64,000 nt of DNA from Leucobacter celer subsp. astrifaciens (lineage in GTDB: Bacteria > Actinomycetota > Actinomycetes > Actinomycetales > Microbacteriaceae): the NCBI RefSeq assembly GCF_001273835.1, contig NZ_JHEI01000136.1, positions 248,001 to 312,000 of the forward strand, in the 5' to 3' direction. Shown here in pieces: positions 37,150 to 50,725 of the stretch (position 1 is its first letter; every line of letters starts with the position of its first letter). Made by a program: the position numbers and the translations under genes. The notes under the pieces were generated by a model that searched no databases, was not told the DNA's origin, and saw nothing but the letters and a program-made list of their open reading frames with translations.

Positions 37150-37713
37150 ATGGCAACCTCGAACGACATCAAGAACGGCACCGTGATCAAGGAGAACGGT
37201 CAGCTCTGGAGCGTGGTCGAGTTCCAGCACGTGAAGCCGGGCAAGGGCGGCGCGTTCGTGCGCACGAAGCAGAAGAACGTCGTCTCGGGCAAGATCATCG
37301 ACAAGACCTACAACGCCGGTGCCAAGATCGAGACCGCCAACGTCGACCGCCGCGACTTCCAGTACCTGTACCAGGACGGCGCCGACTTCGTCTTCATGGA
37401 CACGAGCGACTACGACCAGCTGACCGTGTCGGGCACCGTCGTGGGCGACGCCGCCAAGTTCATGCTCGAGAACCTGCAGGTGCAGATCGCCCTGCACGAG
37501 GGGGAGCCCCTCTACCTCGAGCTCCCCGCATCGGTCGTGCTCGAGGTCACCTACACCGAGCCGGGCCTGCAGGGCGACCGCTCCACCGGCGGCACCAAGC
37601 CCGCCACCGTCGAGACGGGCGCCGAGATCCAGGTGCCGCTGTTCCTCGAGACCGGCACGAGGGTCAAGGTCGATACCCGCACGGGCGACTACCTCGGCCG
37701 CGTCAACGATTAG
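37150..37713 (+). CDS. efp: Elongation factor P
   Basis: Relieves ribosome stalling at consecutive prolines. The 187 residues have the three beta-barrel domains: domain I with [21 protein letters not shown] (the loop Lys that some species modify), domain II ([19 protein letters not shown]), and domain III ending [22 protein letters not shown] 37150 follows CCGGAGAAGG at a comfortable distance. nusB starts 11 bases after the stop. Confidence 0.97.
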   Translation: MATSNDIKNGTVIKENGQLWSVVEFQHVKPGKGGAFVRTKQKNVVSGKIIDKTYNAGAKIETANVDRRDFQYLYQDGADFVFMDTSDYDQLTVSGTVVGDAAKFMLENLQVQIALHEGEPLYLELPASVVLEVTYTEPGLQGDRSTGGTKPATVETGAEIQVPLFLETGTRVKVDTRTGDYLGRVND

Positions 37714-37724
37714 TCGACGCCTCG

Positions 37725-38141
37725 ATGAGTGCTCGCACCAAGGCGCGCAAGCGCGCCCTCGACATGCTCTTCCAGGCCGACGTGCGGGACGAGCCGGTCG
37801 TCAGCATCGTGAACGCCGAGGCCAAGCGCGCGGCGGGAGAACCCGATCGCGCGGCATCGTGGCTGTACGCGCGCGAGATCGTCGACGGGGTCACCGACCA
37901 CCGCGACGAGATCGATGAGCTCATCATGAGCTACGCGCAGGGTTGGACGCTGGATCGCATGCCCAACGTCGACCGCGCGCTGCTGCGCCTGGCCGCGTGG
38001 GAGATCCTCTTCAACACCGAGGTGCCCGCCGCCGTCGCCATCGATGAGGCGGTGGAACTCGCCAAGGAGTACTCCACCGAGGACTCGAGCCGCTTCGTCA
38101 ACGGCGTGCTCGGTCGGATCGCGGATCACTCCCGCGCTTAG
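37725..38141 (+). CDS. nusB: Transcription antitermination factor NusB
   Basis: Binds boxA RNA with NusE/S10 for rRNA antitermination. The 138 residues show the all-helical family fold: RTKARKRALDMLFQADV at the N-terminus, WTLDRMPNVDRALLRLAAWEILF in the middle and VAIDEAVELAKEYSTEDSSRFVNGVLG near the end. ATG 37725 has only a weak upstream GTCGACG, consistent with coupling to efp. In many relatives the pyr operon follows directly; here a terminator and a foreign-looking locus intervene. Confidence 0.96.
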   Translation: MSARTKARKRALDMLFQADVRDEPVVSIVNAEAKRAAGEPDRAASWLYAREIVDGVTDHRDEIDELIMSYAQGWTLDRMPNVDRALLRLAAWEILFNTEVPAAVAIDEAVELAKEYSTEDSSRFVNGVLGRIADHSRA

Positions 38142-38154
38142 TCTGAGGTTCCAG

Positions 38155-38186
38155 AACGACCCTCGCCTCTCGAAGCGAGGGTCGTT
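38155..38186 (+). terminator. Strong terminator after nusB
   Basis: AACGACCCTCGC (38155-38166) and GCGAGGGTCGTT (38175-38186) form a perfect 12-bp stem with an eight-base loop; CGCTATTT follows. It ends the efp-nusB unit. Confidence 0.8.
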
Positions 38187-38221
38187 CGCTATTTCTGGGC
38201 GTCGAAGGAGCCGTTGCGAGG

Positions 38222-38398
38222 CTAGGCAGTTAAGGAAGAGCTCGCCTTCAGGGCCTCGAGAGCCGAGTTTCCTGCGTTCTTCAGCCCAGTGGCGATGACA
38301 TTTCGTGCTGAGGGTACGTAGACATAGAGTACTCCAAGGGTAGCGCCGCCGAGGCCTCCTATGGCGATAGGCAGCCACTGAGGGACGTTGTTGTTCAT
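38222..38398 (-). CDS. 58-residue single-pass membrane peptide
   Basis: MNNNVPQWLPIAIGG begins a short protein with one Gly-rich membrane helix (residues about 8-28) and an amphipathic basic/Ser-rich C-terminal half (VIATGLKNAGNSALEALKA). ATG 38398 is fixed by a strong GGAGGT four bases upstream on the coding strand; TATAGT (minus strand, 38411-38416) is a good -10. The upstream extension of the frame is not coding-like. It is divergent from the XRE-membrane-domain gene and shares its AT-rich promoter region. I do not recognise the family. A small membrane toxin, an anchor or an immunity peptide are possible. Confidence 0.6.
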   Translation of the reverse strand: MNNNVPQWLPIAIGGLGGATLGVLYVYVPSARNVIATGLKNAGNSALEALKASSSLTA

Positions 38399-38410
38399 GA
38401 TGACCTCCGA

Positions 38411-38458
38411 ACTATACTGGGTGTATGGGTTATACATAAGCATATGATACACGTATCA
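38411..38458. promoter_or_regulatory. Divergent AT-rich promoter/operator of the XRE locus
   Basis: TATAGT (minus strand, 38411-38416) serves the small peptide gene. TATACA (38431-38436) and TATGAT (38443-38448) are possible plus-strand -10s. TGATAC-AC-GTATCA (38445-38458) is an inverted repeat just upstream of the XRE gene, a probable autoregulatory operator. Confidence 0.5.
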
Positions 38459-38470
38459 GATTGGATCTAG

Positions 38471-39754
38471 ATGGTCATGACTGAACTTTCTGCTGGTGAG
38501 GTGCTTGCGAGGGGGCGCAAAGCTCTCGGTTGGAGTCAGAGAGGGCTCGCGGAGAAGCTCGGATGCAGCACTGTGTTGATCTCAAAGATCGAAAGTGGCG
38601 CGCGCGCGCCCTCCGCGCAGTTTCTGCAAACTCTCGATGTCCATCTGCCGGAGATCGCGGAAAAGGTACGTGTGGCCGCACCCAATCAGGTTCAGACGGC
38701 GAAACGGCAATCGGGCGGCCTCAAGATCGTTGATGCAATGAAGCTCGCAAAGGAGAATGCTGCTCGAGCAAACAGACTGAGAACTCGCGCGGAAGAGGGG
38801 AAGCGCAGGGCTGACGAGATCGCTGGTGCTCTCGATGAAAGAGTAAGGGAGTTTGACCGTGAGGCGATAGAACCGGTCACCGAGCTGCTCTCTCGTGTCA
38901 CTGAACTGCCTGACGACATACTTCCACATGTTGAAGCTCATTCGTCACGAACACATCCTGAGTTTGCTGCTGCGCTCGAAGACGCGCAACTCCGGACAGG
39001 GAGAAGTATTTTTTCTCTGATCGGGGCAGGAGTGCTTGGTGGTGGGGCTGGCGCAGCTGTTGGCGCAGGTGCTGCGACGGCCACATACATGACGGTAGCT
39101 AGTCTTGCTACAGCTTCCACAGGTGCCGCGATATCCAGTCTGTCCGGGGCTGCCGCCACATCCGCGACTCTTGCCGCCATTGGTGGGGGGAGCTTGGCGG
39201 CCGGAGGCCTGGGAATAGCTGGGGGAACTACCGTGCTCACGGGAATCGTCGCGCTACCTGTGCTCACCATTGCGGCCTTTGCGATTGGGGCCAGTGGTGG
39301 TCGTATTCTCGAAACCCAGAAGAAGCATGAGATGGAGATCGTTAGGGCTGAGCAAGATTTCACTGCAAACGAGGTCGTGCTGAATGCATTTGTCGAACGT
39401 GCGACCAAGATTAATGAGATCCTCAAGTTTGCACTTTCGGCCATCAATAACCATAAGAAAGTGATCGAGGATGCCTTGCCGCACGGGGGAAGCTTGGTAT
39501 GGGCGAAGGTGAGGCCTGAGGCCCAGGCGTCGATCCGCCGTGTTGCGGAGATCATACTGGCCTGTCTGACGGTTTTGGCTCTTCCTATTGGTATGAACCT
39601 CAAGAGAGACCCTTCGGGAGTCGTGATGGGCTCTGAGGGCATCGATGCAGGAGTTGCACCTCAGTTCGATGCGGAGCTTGATGCGGGATCTGAGCTTGAG
39701 GGGGAGTTTATCGACTATGCGATCGAAGAGTCATTTAGGCAGGTTGCTCGATAG
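38471..39754 (+). CDS. XRE-type HTH fused to a Gly/Ala-rich membrane domain
   Basis: A 427-residue protein of unknown function. Residues 6-58 form a complete XRE helix-turn-helix (VLARGRKALGWSQRGLAEKL, then ISKIESGARAPS). A charged helical region follows (75-175, probably coiled coil). Residues 180-278 are a long hydrophobic Gly/Ala-zipper domain (ASTGAAISSLSGAAATSATL, then AAIGGGSLAAGGLGIAGG), then another helical segment and a second membrane stretch (IILACLTVLALPIGM, 361-375), ending in an acidic tail. The Gly/Ala signature recurs, to my recollection, in uncharacterised bacterial membrane proteins; I do not know it fused to XRE. Codon usage is visibly less GC-biased than in neighbours, suggesting transfer. 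ATG 38471 or 38477 could start it; neither has a good ribosome binding site. Confidence 0.7.
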   Translation: MVMTELSAGEVLARGRKALGWSQRGLAEKLGCSTVLISKIESGARAPSAQFLQTLDVHLPEIAEKVRVAAPNQVQTAKRQSGGLKIVDAMKLAKENAARANRLRTRAEEGKRRADEIAGALDERVREFDREAIEPVTELLSRVTELPDDILPHVEAHSSRTHPEFAAALEDAQLRTGRSIFSLIGAGVLGGGAGAAVGAGAATATYMTVASLATASTGAAISSLSGAAATSATLAAIGGGSLAAGGLGIAGGTTVLTGIVALPVLTIAAFAIGASGGRILETQKKHEMEIVRAEQDFTANEVVLNAFVERATKINEILKFALSAINNHKKVIEDALPHGGSLVWAKVRPEAQASIRRVAEIILACLTVLALPIGMNLKRDPSGVVMGSEGIDAGVAPQFDAELDAGSELEGEFIDYAIEESFRQVAR

Positions 39755-39829
39755 GGGGTAACGGCCGTCGATCTGACCAAGAGCGAGTCGAGAGTGCCGC
39801 AGCACTTGTCGGGCCTTGGCGGAAGCTCC

Positions 39830-39838
39830 TGCTAGACT
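39830..39838 (+). promoter_or_regulatory. Extended -10 of the pyr operon
   Basis: TGC-TAGACT at 39830-39838 is an extended -10. Transcription from about 39845 gives a 53-nt leader that contains the PyrR-type motif. Confidence 0.5.
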
Positions 39839-39862
39839 GGCGGGGTTGCAGCTTTTCTTTAA

Positions 39863-39891
39863 CTCCCGTCCAGTGAGGCGGAGAAGGGGGG
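39863..39891 (+). promoter_or_regulatory. PyrR-binding-loop-like element over the pyrR ribosome binding site
   Basis: TCCAGTGAGGC (39869-39879) matches the conserved loop bound by PyrR (consensus close to UCCAGAGAGGC). CTCCC before it and GGAGAAGGGGGG after it can close a stem in which the Shine-Dalgarno sequence is paired. PyrR with UMP would then block translation, as proposed for other actinobacteria, rather than terminate transcription. Confidence 0.65.
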
Positions 39892-39897
39892 CTCGAA

Positions 39898-40439
39898 ATG
39901 GGTACGCGAACAGTGCTGGAAGGCGCTGAGATCTCGCGGGCGCTGACTCGAATCTCGCACGAAATCATCGAAGCGAACAAGGGCGTTGCGGGACTGGTGC
40001 TCATCGGCATCCCCACGCGCGGCTCGCTGCTCGCTCAGCGCATCGCGGGAATCATCTCCCGGATCGAGGGCGCGGAGGTGCCCGTCGGCAGCCTCGACGT
40101 CACGATGTACCGCGACGATCTCGCCAAGCACCCCACCCGTGCGCCGCGTCCGACCGCGATGCCCGTCTCCGGCATCGACGGGACCACCGTCGTGCTGGTC
40201 GACGACGTGCTCTACTCGGGCCGCACGGTGCGCGCCGCGCTCGACGCGCTGAACGACCACGGCCGCCCGAAGGCCGTGCGCCTGGCGGCGCTCATCGACC
40301 GCGGTCACCGCGAGCTGCCGATCCGCGCCGACTACATCGGCAAGAACCTGCCGAGCGCCAAGCACGAGCGCATCTCCGTGCGCCTGTCCGAGCTCGACGG
40401 CGTCGACGAAGTGACCATCTCCGGCCCGGAGGAGCACGC

Positions 40440-40443
<4 letters not shown>
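39898..40443 (+). CDS. pyrR: Pyrimidine operon RNA-binding regulator PyrR
   Basis: Bifunctional: binds pyr mRNA in response to UMP/UTP and has uracil phosphoribosyltransferase activity in some species. The 181 residues contain the PRPP-binding motif [19 protein letters not shown] near 97 and [18 protein letters not shown] near 32. The ATG is preceded by a Shine-Dalgarno inside the PyrR-type RNA motif, so it should control its own translation. It overlaps pyrB by four bases. Confidence 0.96.
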
Positions 40444-41422
<979 letters not shown>

Positions 41423-41426
<4 letters not shown>

Positions 41427-42808
41427 GCAACCCCGACATCCTGATCCGCGGCGCGCGTCTCGCGGCCGATCTGACCGAGCGAGGCGGCGACGTCGGCGAG
41501 GCCGCCGCGGTGGATCTGCGCATCTCGAACGGCACCATCGTCGAGCGCGTCGCGCAGGCCGACGGCGGGCTCGCGGCACGCGAGGACGAACGGGTCATCG
41601 AGGCCGACGGTCTCGTCGCGCTCACGGGTCTCGTGGACCTGCACACCCACCTGCGCGAGCCCGGGTTCGAGCAGTCCGAGACGGTGCTCACGGGCACTCG
41701 TGCGGCGGCGTCCGGCGGCTTCACCAGCGTCTTCGCCATGGCCAACACCCTGCCCGTGCAGGACACGGCGGGCGTGGTCGAGCAGGTGCAGCACCTCGGC
41801 GATGCCGCGGGCTACGCCACCGTGCGGCCCATCGGCGCGGTGACCGAGGATCTCGCGGGCGAGCGGCTCAGCGAGATCGGCGCCATGGCCCAGTCGCGCG
41901 CCGAGGTGCGCGTCTTCTCCGACGACGGCAAGTGCGTGCACGATCCGCTGCTCATGCGCCGCGCGCTCGAGTACGTGAAGACCTTCGACGGCGTCATCGC
42001 CCAGCACGCGCAGGATCCGCGCCTCACCGAGGGCGCGCAGATGAACGAGGGCGCGCTGTCGAGCGAGCTCGGGCTCAAGGGCTGGCCGGCCGTCGCCGAG
42101 GAGTCGATCATCGCGCGCGATGTGCTGCTCGCCGAGCACATCGGCGCCCGGCTGCACATCTGCCACCTGTCGACCGCCGGCTCGGTCGAGGTGATCCGCT
42201 GGGCGAAGGCCCGCGGCGTGCAGGTGACCGCGGAGGTCACCCCGCACCACCTCATCCTCACCGAGGAGCTCGTGCGCAGCTACGACGCCCGCTACAAGGT
42301 CAACCCGCCGCTGCGCCGCGAGGAGGACGTGCGGGCGCTGCGCCGGGCCGTCGCCGACGGGGTCATCGACATCATCGCGACCGACCACGCCCCGCACCCC
42401 CTCGAGGCGAAGGAGTGCGAGTGGGACGTCGCCGCCTTCGGCATGGTGGGGCTCGAGTCGGCGCTGCCGATCTCGCTGCTCACGCTCGTGCACGAGGGGC
42501 ACGCCAGCTGGGCGGAGCTCGAGACGCTGCTCTCGCACAAGCCCGCCGAGATCGGCCGGCTGGAGGGGCACCCGAGTGCCCTGGAACCGGGCCAGCCCGC
42601 CGACATCGCGCTGATCGATCCGAGCGGATCGAGCGAGTTCGACCTGGCGCGCCTGCAGGGCCTCAGCGTGAACTCTCCCTACCTCGGCATGGAGCTGCCC
42701 GGTCGCGTCGCCTACACTGTGCGACGCGGGTACCTCACGCTCGACGACGGCGAGCTGGTCGACACCGAGACCGTGGCCGCGGCCGCGGTTCGAGGGGGCG
42801 CGCTGTGA
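41423..42808 (+). CDS. pyrC: Dihydroorotase
   Basis: Zinc amidohydrolase that closes carbamoyl-aspartate to dihydroorotate. The 461-residue class I enzyme has [18 protein letters not shown] near residue 72 (metal ligands), [15 protein letters not shown], and the catalytic Asp in [15 protein letters not shown] near 317. ATG 41423 overlaps pyrB. The gene runs straight into the small PH-like gene by a GTGA overlap. Confidence 0.96.
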
Positions 42809-43317
42809 GCCAGACCACTTACGTGATCGTGATGGCGGCCATCGCCGCTCTCGCTCTCGTCGGCATGTGGTTCGCGTGGCGGGCCCGCGCCAGGCGCGAC
42901 GTCGGCATCGAGCTGCCCGAGGCGGAGCTGGCGGGCGACGCCCTCGTGAGCTTCCCCCGGGCCGGCTACGTCTCGACCACCCCCGTGGACTCCCCGTTCG
43001 AGCGGCTGTCGATCCCGGGCCTGCGCTACAAGGGCTTCGCAACCCTGACGGTGCTGAGCGACGGCGTCGTCATCTCGGTCACGGGGGAGGAGCCCGTGCG
43101 CATCCCGGCCGCGCAGCTGCGCGGCAGCGGCACGGCCAGCGGGCGCATCGGCAAGGCCGTCGAGCGCGACGGGCTCTCGCTGCTGCGCTGGGTCGCGGGC
43201 GAGCGCAGTCTCGAATCCAGCTTCCGCCTCGCGAACCCCGCCGAGCAGGCGGCCTTCGCCGAGGCCATCGACAAGATCTCACTCACACCTTCGACGTCTC
43301 AGGAGGGCGCGATATGA
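42805..43317 (+). CDS. Membrane-anchored PH-like domain protein
   Basis: A 170-residue protein with one N-terminal membrane helix ([19 protein letters not shown], about 7-25) followed by a basic stop-transfer and a bacterial PH-like beta domain ([31 protein letters not shown]). A gene of this type between pyrC and carA is usual in actinobacteria. It has no known enzymatic role. Overlaps at both ends (GTGA and ATGA) show that it is translated with the pyrimidine genes. Confidence 0.82.
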   Translation: MSQTTYVIVMAAIAALALVGMWFAWRARARRDVGIELPEAELAGDALVSFPRAGYVSTTPVDSPFERLSIPGLRYKGFATLTVLSDGVVISVTGEEPVRIPAAQLRGSGTASGRIGKAVERDGLSLLRWVAGERSLESSFRLANPAEQAAFAEAIDKISLTPSTSQEGAI

Positions 43318-44519
43318 CCACCACACAGGTGACACACCCACCGGTAGATGCAGTACCCGCAGGCCACGCCGTGCTGGTGCTCGAGGACGGGACGCGCTAC
43401 TCCGGGCGCGCATACGGCGCGACCGGGCGCACGCTCGGCGAAGTCGTCTTCTCGACCGGCATGACCGGCTACCAGGAGACCCTCACCGATCCTTCCTACG
43501 CCGGCCAGATCGTGCTCATGACCGCGCCCCACATCGGCAACACCGGGGCCAACGACACCGATATGGAGTCGCGCAAGATCTGGGTGGCCGGCTTCGTGGT
43601 GCGGGATCCCGCACGGCGCGTCTCCAACTTCCGCGCCGAGCGCTCGCTCGACGAGGATCTCGTGAACGACGGCGTGGTGGGCATCTCGGGCATCGACACC
43701 CGCGCCGTCACCCGTCACATCCGCTCCGCGGGAGCCATGCGCGCCGGCGTCTTCTCGGGCGCCGACCTCGATCTCTCAGAGGACGAGCAGTTGACGCTCG
43801 TGCGCGAGCAGGCCGGCATGGCCGGGAGGAACCTCTCGGCCGAGGTGACCACGCCCGAGCGCTACGACCTGCCCGCGGCCGAGGGCGTGGAGCGCGTCGG
43901 CTCGATCGCGGTGCTCGATCTCGGCATCAAGCGCGCCACCGTGCAGTACCTGTCGGAGCACGGCTTCGACGTCATCGTGCTGCCCGCCTCGACGAGCCTC
44001 GAGCAGATCCGCGAGATCGCGCCCGACGCCCTGTTCTACTCCAACGGACCCGGCGACCCAGCCGCCTCCGATGAGGCCGTGGTGCTGCTGCGCGAGCTGC
44101 TGCGCGACGGGATCCCGTACTTCGGCATCTGCTTCGGCAACCAGCTGCTCGGCCGAGCGCTCGGCTTCGGCACCTACAAGCTGCCCTTCGGCCACCGCGG
44201 CATCAACCAGCCGGTGCTCGACAAGCGCACCGGTCGCGTGGAGATCACCGCCCAGAACCACGGCTTCGCGGTCGACGCCCCCATCGAGGGGGAGCTCGAC
44301 GCGCCGGAGGGCTTCGGGCGGGTGCAGGTGAGCCACTACAGCCTCAACGACCAGGTGGTCGAGGGGCTCGAGTGCCTCGACATCCCCGCCTTCTCCGTGC
44401 AGTACCACCCCGAGGCCGCGGCCGGTCCGCACGACGCCTTCTATCTGTTCAACCGATTCCGCGAGTTGGTTTCGACTCGCTCCGCTCGCTCAACCGGCGG
44501 AAAGACCCAGGAGGCCTGA
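43314..44519 (+). CDS. carA: Carbamoyl phosphate synthase small chain
   Basis: Glutamine amidotransferase subunit that feeds ammonia to CarB. The 401 residues have the N-terminal CPSase domain ([19 protein letters not shown]) and the class I GATase triad: [12 protein letters not shown] near residue 270 (nucleophile Cys) and [14 protein letters not shown] near 361 (His and Glu). AGGAGG precedes ATG 43314. carB follows after four bases. Confidence 0.96.
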   Translation: MTTTQVTHPPVDAVPAGHAVLVLEDGTRYSGRAYGATGRTLGEVVFSTGMTGYQETLTDPSYAGQIVLMTAPHIGNTGANDTDMESRKIWVAGFVVRDPARRVSNFRAERSLDEDLVNDGVVGISGIDTRAVTRHIRSAGAMRAGVFSGADLDLSEDEQLTLVREQAGMAGRNLSAEVTTPERYDLPAAEGVERVGSIAVLDLGIKRATVQYLSEHGFDVIVLPASTSLEQIREIAPDALFYSNGPGDPAASDEAVVLLRELLRDGIPYFGICFGNQLLGRALGFGTYKLPFGHRGINQPVLDKRTGRVEITAQNHGFAVDAPIEGELDAPEGFGRVQVSHYSLNDQVVEGLECLDIPAFSVQYHPEAAAGPHDAFYLFNRFRELVSTRSARSTGGKTQEA

Positions 44520-44523
44520 CCCG

Positions 44524-47825
<3,302 letters not shown>

Positions 47826-47829
<4 letters not shown>

Positions 47830-48689
47830 GGATGGCCGAACAGACCTTCTCGAACCGCCTCGGGGCGGCGCTGGCCGCGAAGCGGCACCTGTGCGTGGGC
47901 ATCGACCCCCACGCCCCCCTGCTCGACGCCTGGGGGCTGCCGAACGACGCCTCGGGCGCCGAGCGCATGGGGCGCGAGGTCGTGGCCGCCGCCGCCGGGG
48001 TCGCGGCCTGCGTGAAGCCCCAGATCGCGTTCTTCGAGCGCTTCGGCTCGGCGGGGTTCGCCGCGCTCGAGCGAGTGCTCGCCGACGCGCGCGAGGCCGG
48101 GGTGCTCGTGATCGCCGATGTGAAGCGCGGCGACATCGGATCGAGCTTCGCTGCGTACGCGGAGGCCTGGCTGTCGCCGGGGTCTCCGCTCGAGGCGGAC
48201 GCCATGACGGTGACGGCGTACCAGGGCTTCGGCAGCCTCTCGGGGGCGTTCGATCTGGTGCGGGAGCACGGCAAGGGGCTGTTCGTGCTGGCCGCGACGT
48301 CGAACCCGGAGGCCCGCGAGGTGCAGCGGGCGCGCCGCACCGACGGCCGCAGCGTGGCGCAGGCGATGGTCGACGATGCGCTGGCCTTCGAATCGCCGAG
48401 CGACACGTACGTGAACTCCGTGGGTGTGGTGCTCGGCGCCACGCTGTCGCTCGCCGACTTCGGCATCGACATCGAGCTGCCGCCCGCGAAGCCCGCCCTG
48501 CCGGTGCTCGCCCCGGGCTTCGGCCACCAGGGAGCACGGGTCGAGGATGCGCTGAGCATCTTCGGCGGCCTCGGATGGGCCCTCCTCGCGAACGAGTCGC
48601 GCAGCATCCTCGGCGGGGGGTCCGCGGGCCTCGCCGACCGCGTGCGCACCCGGTCGGCCGCCATCGGAGAGGCCCTCACGCACGGATAG
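47826..48689 (+). CDS. pyrF: Orotidine-5'-phosphate decarboxylase
   Basis: Last step to UMP. The 287-residue enzyme is of the actinobacterial long type (PyrF type 2): [19 protein letters not shown] near the N-terminus, the catalytic [15 protein letters not shown] near 95, and [12 protein letters not shown] near 225. GTG 47826 overlaps the carB stop; ATG 47832 is two codons in and also possible. pyrD and pyrE are not in this cluster. Confidence 0.95.
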
Positions 48690-48703
48690 CCCTGGCGCAA
48701 CCG

Positions 48704-48709
48704 TAGACT
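48704..48709 (+). promoter_or_regulatory. -10 of the mIHF-gmk gene
   Basis: TAGACT stands 36 bases before ATG 48746, 14 bases after the pyrF stop, and suggests a separate promoter. It is in the same GTAGACTTG context as the yajC and rpsD candidates. Confidence 0.4.
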
Positions 48710-48745
48710 TGAGGTGCCCCCACCGACCGCCACGATGGAGCAGAC

Positions 48746-49654
48746 ATGACGAACCACAGCGCCACACCAGCCATGCCGGAGGTTGATCGCGTCGCGGCGA
48801 ACCGAGCCGCGATCGCGGCTCGACGAGCCCGTGCCGAACTCAAGCGGCGTCTGCGCAGCGGCGAGGTGTCACCGTTCCGCGTGCTGGAGCAGTCCCGCGT
48901 GCCCGGCAGCCCCGCCGCATCCCTGCGCATCACCGACTACCTGCTCTCCTTCCCGGCGATCGGCGCCGTGAAGGCGGGACGCGTGCGCGAGCAGCTGGGG
49001 ATCTCGGATCGCAAGCGGCTCGGGGGCCTCGGCAAGCTGCAGCGCGAGCGTCTCGAGAGCTTCGTGCGCGAACGCACCGGTGCCGTCCCCACCGGCGAGC
49101 AGCCTCCGCTGACGGTGCTGGCCGGCCCGACGGCCGTGGGCAAGGGGACGGTCGCCGCGTACATCCGGGAGCACTACCCCGAGATCGGCCTCTCCGTCTC
49201 GGCCACCACCCGCGCACCCCGTCCCGGTGAGGAGGAGGGCAAGCACTACTTCTTCGTCGACGACGAGGGGTTCGACCGCATGCTGGCATCGGACGAGCTG
49301 CTCGAGTGGGCGACGGTGCACAACCGGTACCGCTACGGCACCCCGCGCGGACCGGTGCTCGCCGCCGCTGAGCGGGGCGAGCCGCTGCTGCTCGAGATCG
49401 ACCTGCAGGGCGCCCGTCAGGTACGGGCGAGCATGCCGGAGGCGCGGCTCGTGTTCCTCGCACCGCCGAGCTGGGACGAACTCGTCGACCGCCTGGTCGG
49501 GCGCGGTACCGAGGACGCCGAGGAACGTGAGCGGCGGCTTGAGACCGCGAAGGTCGAGCTCGCCGCCGCGGACGAGTTCGACGAGATCATCGTGAACGAC
49601 GAGGTGCCGCGCGCCGCGGCCCGGCTCGTCGACTTGATGCGCGGCGGCGACTGA
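48746..49654 (+). CDS. gmk: mIHF-guanylate kinase fusion protein
   Basis: A 302-residue fusion of two proteins that are separate, adjacent genes in mycobacteria and corynebacteria. Residues about 10-112 form the actinobacterial integration host factor (helical start, then [20 protein letters not shown] and [14 protein letters not shown], a helix-two-turn-helix DNA-binding element). Residues about 118-302 are guanylate kinase: P-loop [16 protein letters not shown] site [19 protein letters not shown], and [13 protein letters not shown]. There is no stop or restart between them. GMP-to-GDP phosphorylation is expected; the attached domain should bind DNA. Start ATG 48746 has GGAG upstream. Confidence 0.92.
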   Translation: MTNHSATPAMPEVDRVAANRAAIAARRARAELKRRLRSGEVSPFRVLEQSRVPGSPAASLRITDYLLSFPAIGAVKAGRVREQLGISDRKRLGGLGKLQRERLESFVRERTGAVPTGEQPPLTVLAGPTAVGKGTVAAYIREHYPEIGLSVSATTRAPRPGEEEGKHYFFVDDEGFDRMLASDELLEWATVHNRYRYGTPRGPVLAAAERGEPLLLEIDLQGARQVRASMPEARLVFLAPPSWDELVDRLVGRGTEDAEERERRLETAKVELAAADEFDEIIVNDEVPRAAARLVDLMRGGD

Positions 49655-49720
49655 GCCGGGCCGAACCCGGTCGAAGCCCCACACGCCACCGGATGGTCCG
49701 GGCTGCTCGGTGATCCGGGG

Positions 49721-49726
49721 TAACGT
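49721..49726 (+). promoter_or_regulatory. -10 of the DMT transporter gene, leaderless configuration
   Basis: TAACGT ends six bases before GTG 49733, with no ribosome binding site. Confidence 0.5.
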
Positions 49727-49732
49727 TGTCCT

Positions 49733-50725
49733 GTGATCCCGAGCATCATCGACTCAGCCGTGCGCCTGGGCACCCTCCTCCCGACGTCGGGGATCGACGA
49801 GGTGCTGGCCATGGATCCGAAGCAGCTGCTCGGCATCCCGCTCGCGCTGATCGGGGCCGCCCTGCTCGCGTTCGGGGCGCAGTACCAGTCGCGCGGCCTC
49901 AACAAGGTGGAGCGCATCGTCGGCGAGAGCGCCGGCGCCGGCCTCTCCGGCAGGCACGTGTTCAATCTGCTGCGGCGCCCGTCCTGGGTCAGCGGCACGC
50001 TGCTGCTCGGGGTGGCGGTGCTGTTCCAGATCGGCTCGCTGTCGCTGTCGCCGCTCATCATCGTGCAGCCCATCGGCGTGGTGGGCCTCGTGATCACCTC
50101 GATCCTCAACTCGCACCTCAGCGGGGTGAAGCTGGGCAAGCGGGTGAAGAGCTCCATCGCGCTGTCGGTGCTGGGCATCGTGATCTTCGTCAGCATCGCG
50201 GCCTTCACCGCGGCGGATCAGCCGGTCACCGACGCCAAGCTGATCACGATCCTCATCACCTTCGCGGTGGTGCTCGTGCTGGCCCTGCTGCTGTTCGTCG
50301 GGTTCCGCCACCGCGGCGTCGCGCTGATCTACATCGTGGGCGCGGGCGTGCTCTACGGCTTCGTCGCCACCTTCGCGAAGGTGGTCATCGGCCGTGTGCA
50401 GCAGAGCGAGTTCGAGTGGCTCACCTGGACCTGCGTCGGCGCGCTCCTGATCGGCGCCCTCCTCGGCATGGTGTTCGTGCAGAACGCGTACTCCTCGGGT
50501 CCTCCCGACCTGGTCGTCGCGGGTCTCACGGTCATCGACCCGATCGTCGCGGTGCTCATCGGCATCGTCGTGCTGAACGAGGCTGCGGGAGCGCCCGCGT
50601 GGGCGATCCTCGCGTTCGTGATCTCGGGTGCGGTCGCGGTGGTCGGTGTGCTCGGGCTCGCGAAGTTCCACCCGCAGTCGGGGCGATCGGCGCTCGAGAA
50701 CGGGGCGGGTGACACGACGCGATGA
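49733..50725 (+). CDS. DMT-superfamily transporter (NIPA/EamA-like)
   Basis: A 330-residue membrane protein with about nine helices, arranged as two repeats (LLGIPLALIGAALLAFGAQY; LTVIDPIVAVLIGIVVLNE). Members carry small metabolites or, in the NIPA branch, Mg2+; the substrate is not evident here. The GTG start is supported by the -10 six bases upstream. A second candidate is ATG 49811, which would drop 26 residues and begin at DPKQLLGIP. It overlaps the next gene by four bases. Confidence 0.83.
   Translation: MIPSIIDSAVRLGTLLPTSGIDEVLAMDPKQLLGIPLALIGAALLAFGAQYQSRGLNKVERIVGESAGAGLSGRHVFNLLRRPSWVSGTLLLGVAVLFQIGSLSLSPLIIVQPIGVVGLVITSILNSHLSGVKLGKRVKSSIALSVLGIVIFVSIAAFTAADQPVTDAKLITILITFAVVLVLALLLFVGFRHRGVALIYIVGAGVLYGFVATFAKVVIGRVQQSEFEWLTWTCVGALLIGALLGMVFVQNAYSSGPPDLVVAGLTVIDPIVAVLIGIVVLNEAAGAPAWAILAFVISGAVAVVGVLGLAKFHPQSGRSALENGAGDTTR

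Noticed and set aside
38187..39829. Prophage or insertion sequence as carrier of the XRE locus
   Set aside because: No integrase, transposase, terminal inverted repeats or target duplication could be seen; transfer is inferred from composition only.
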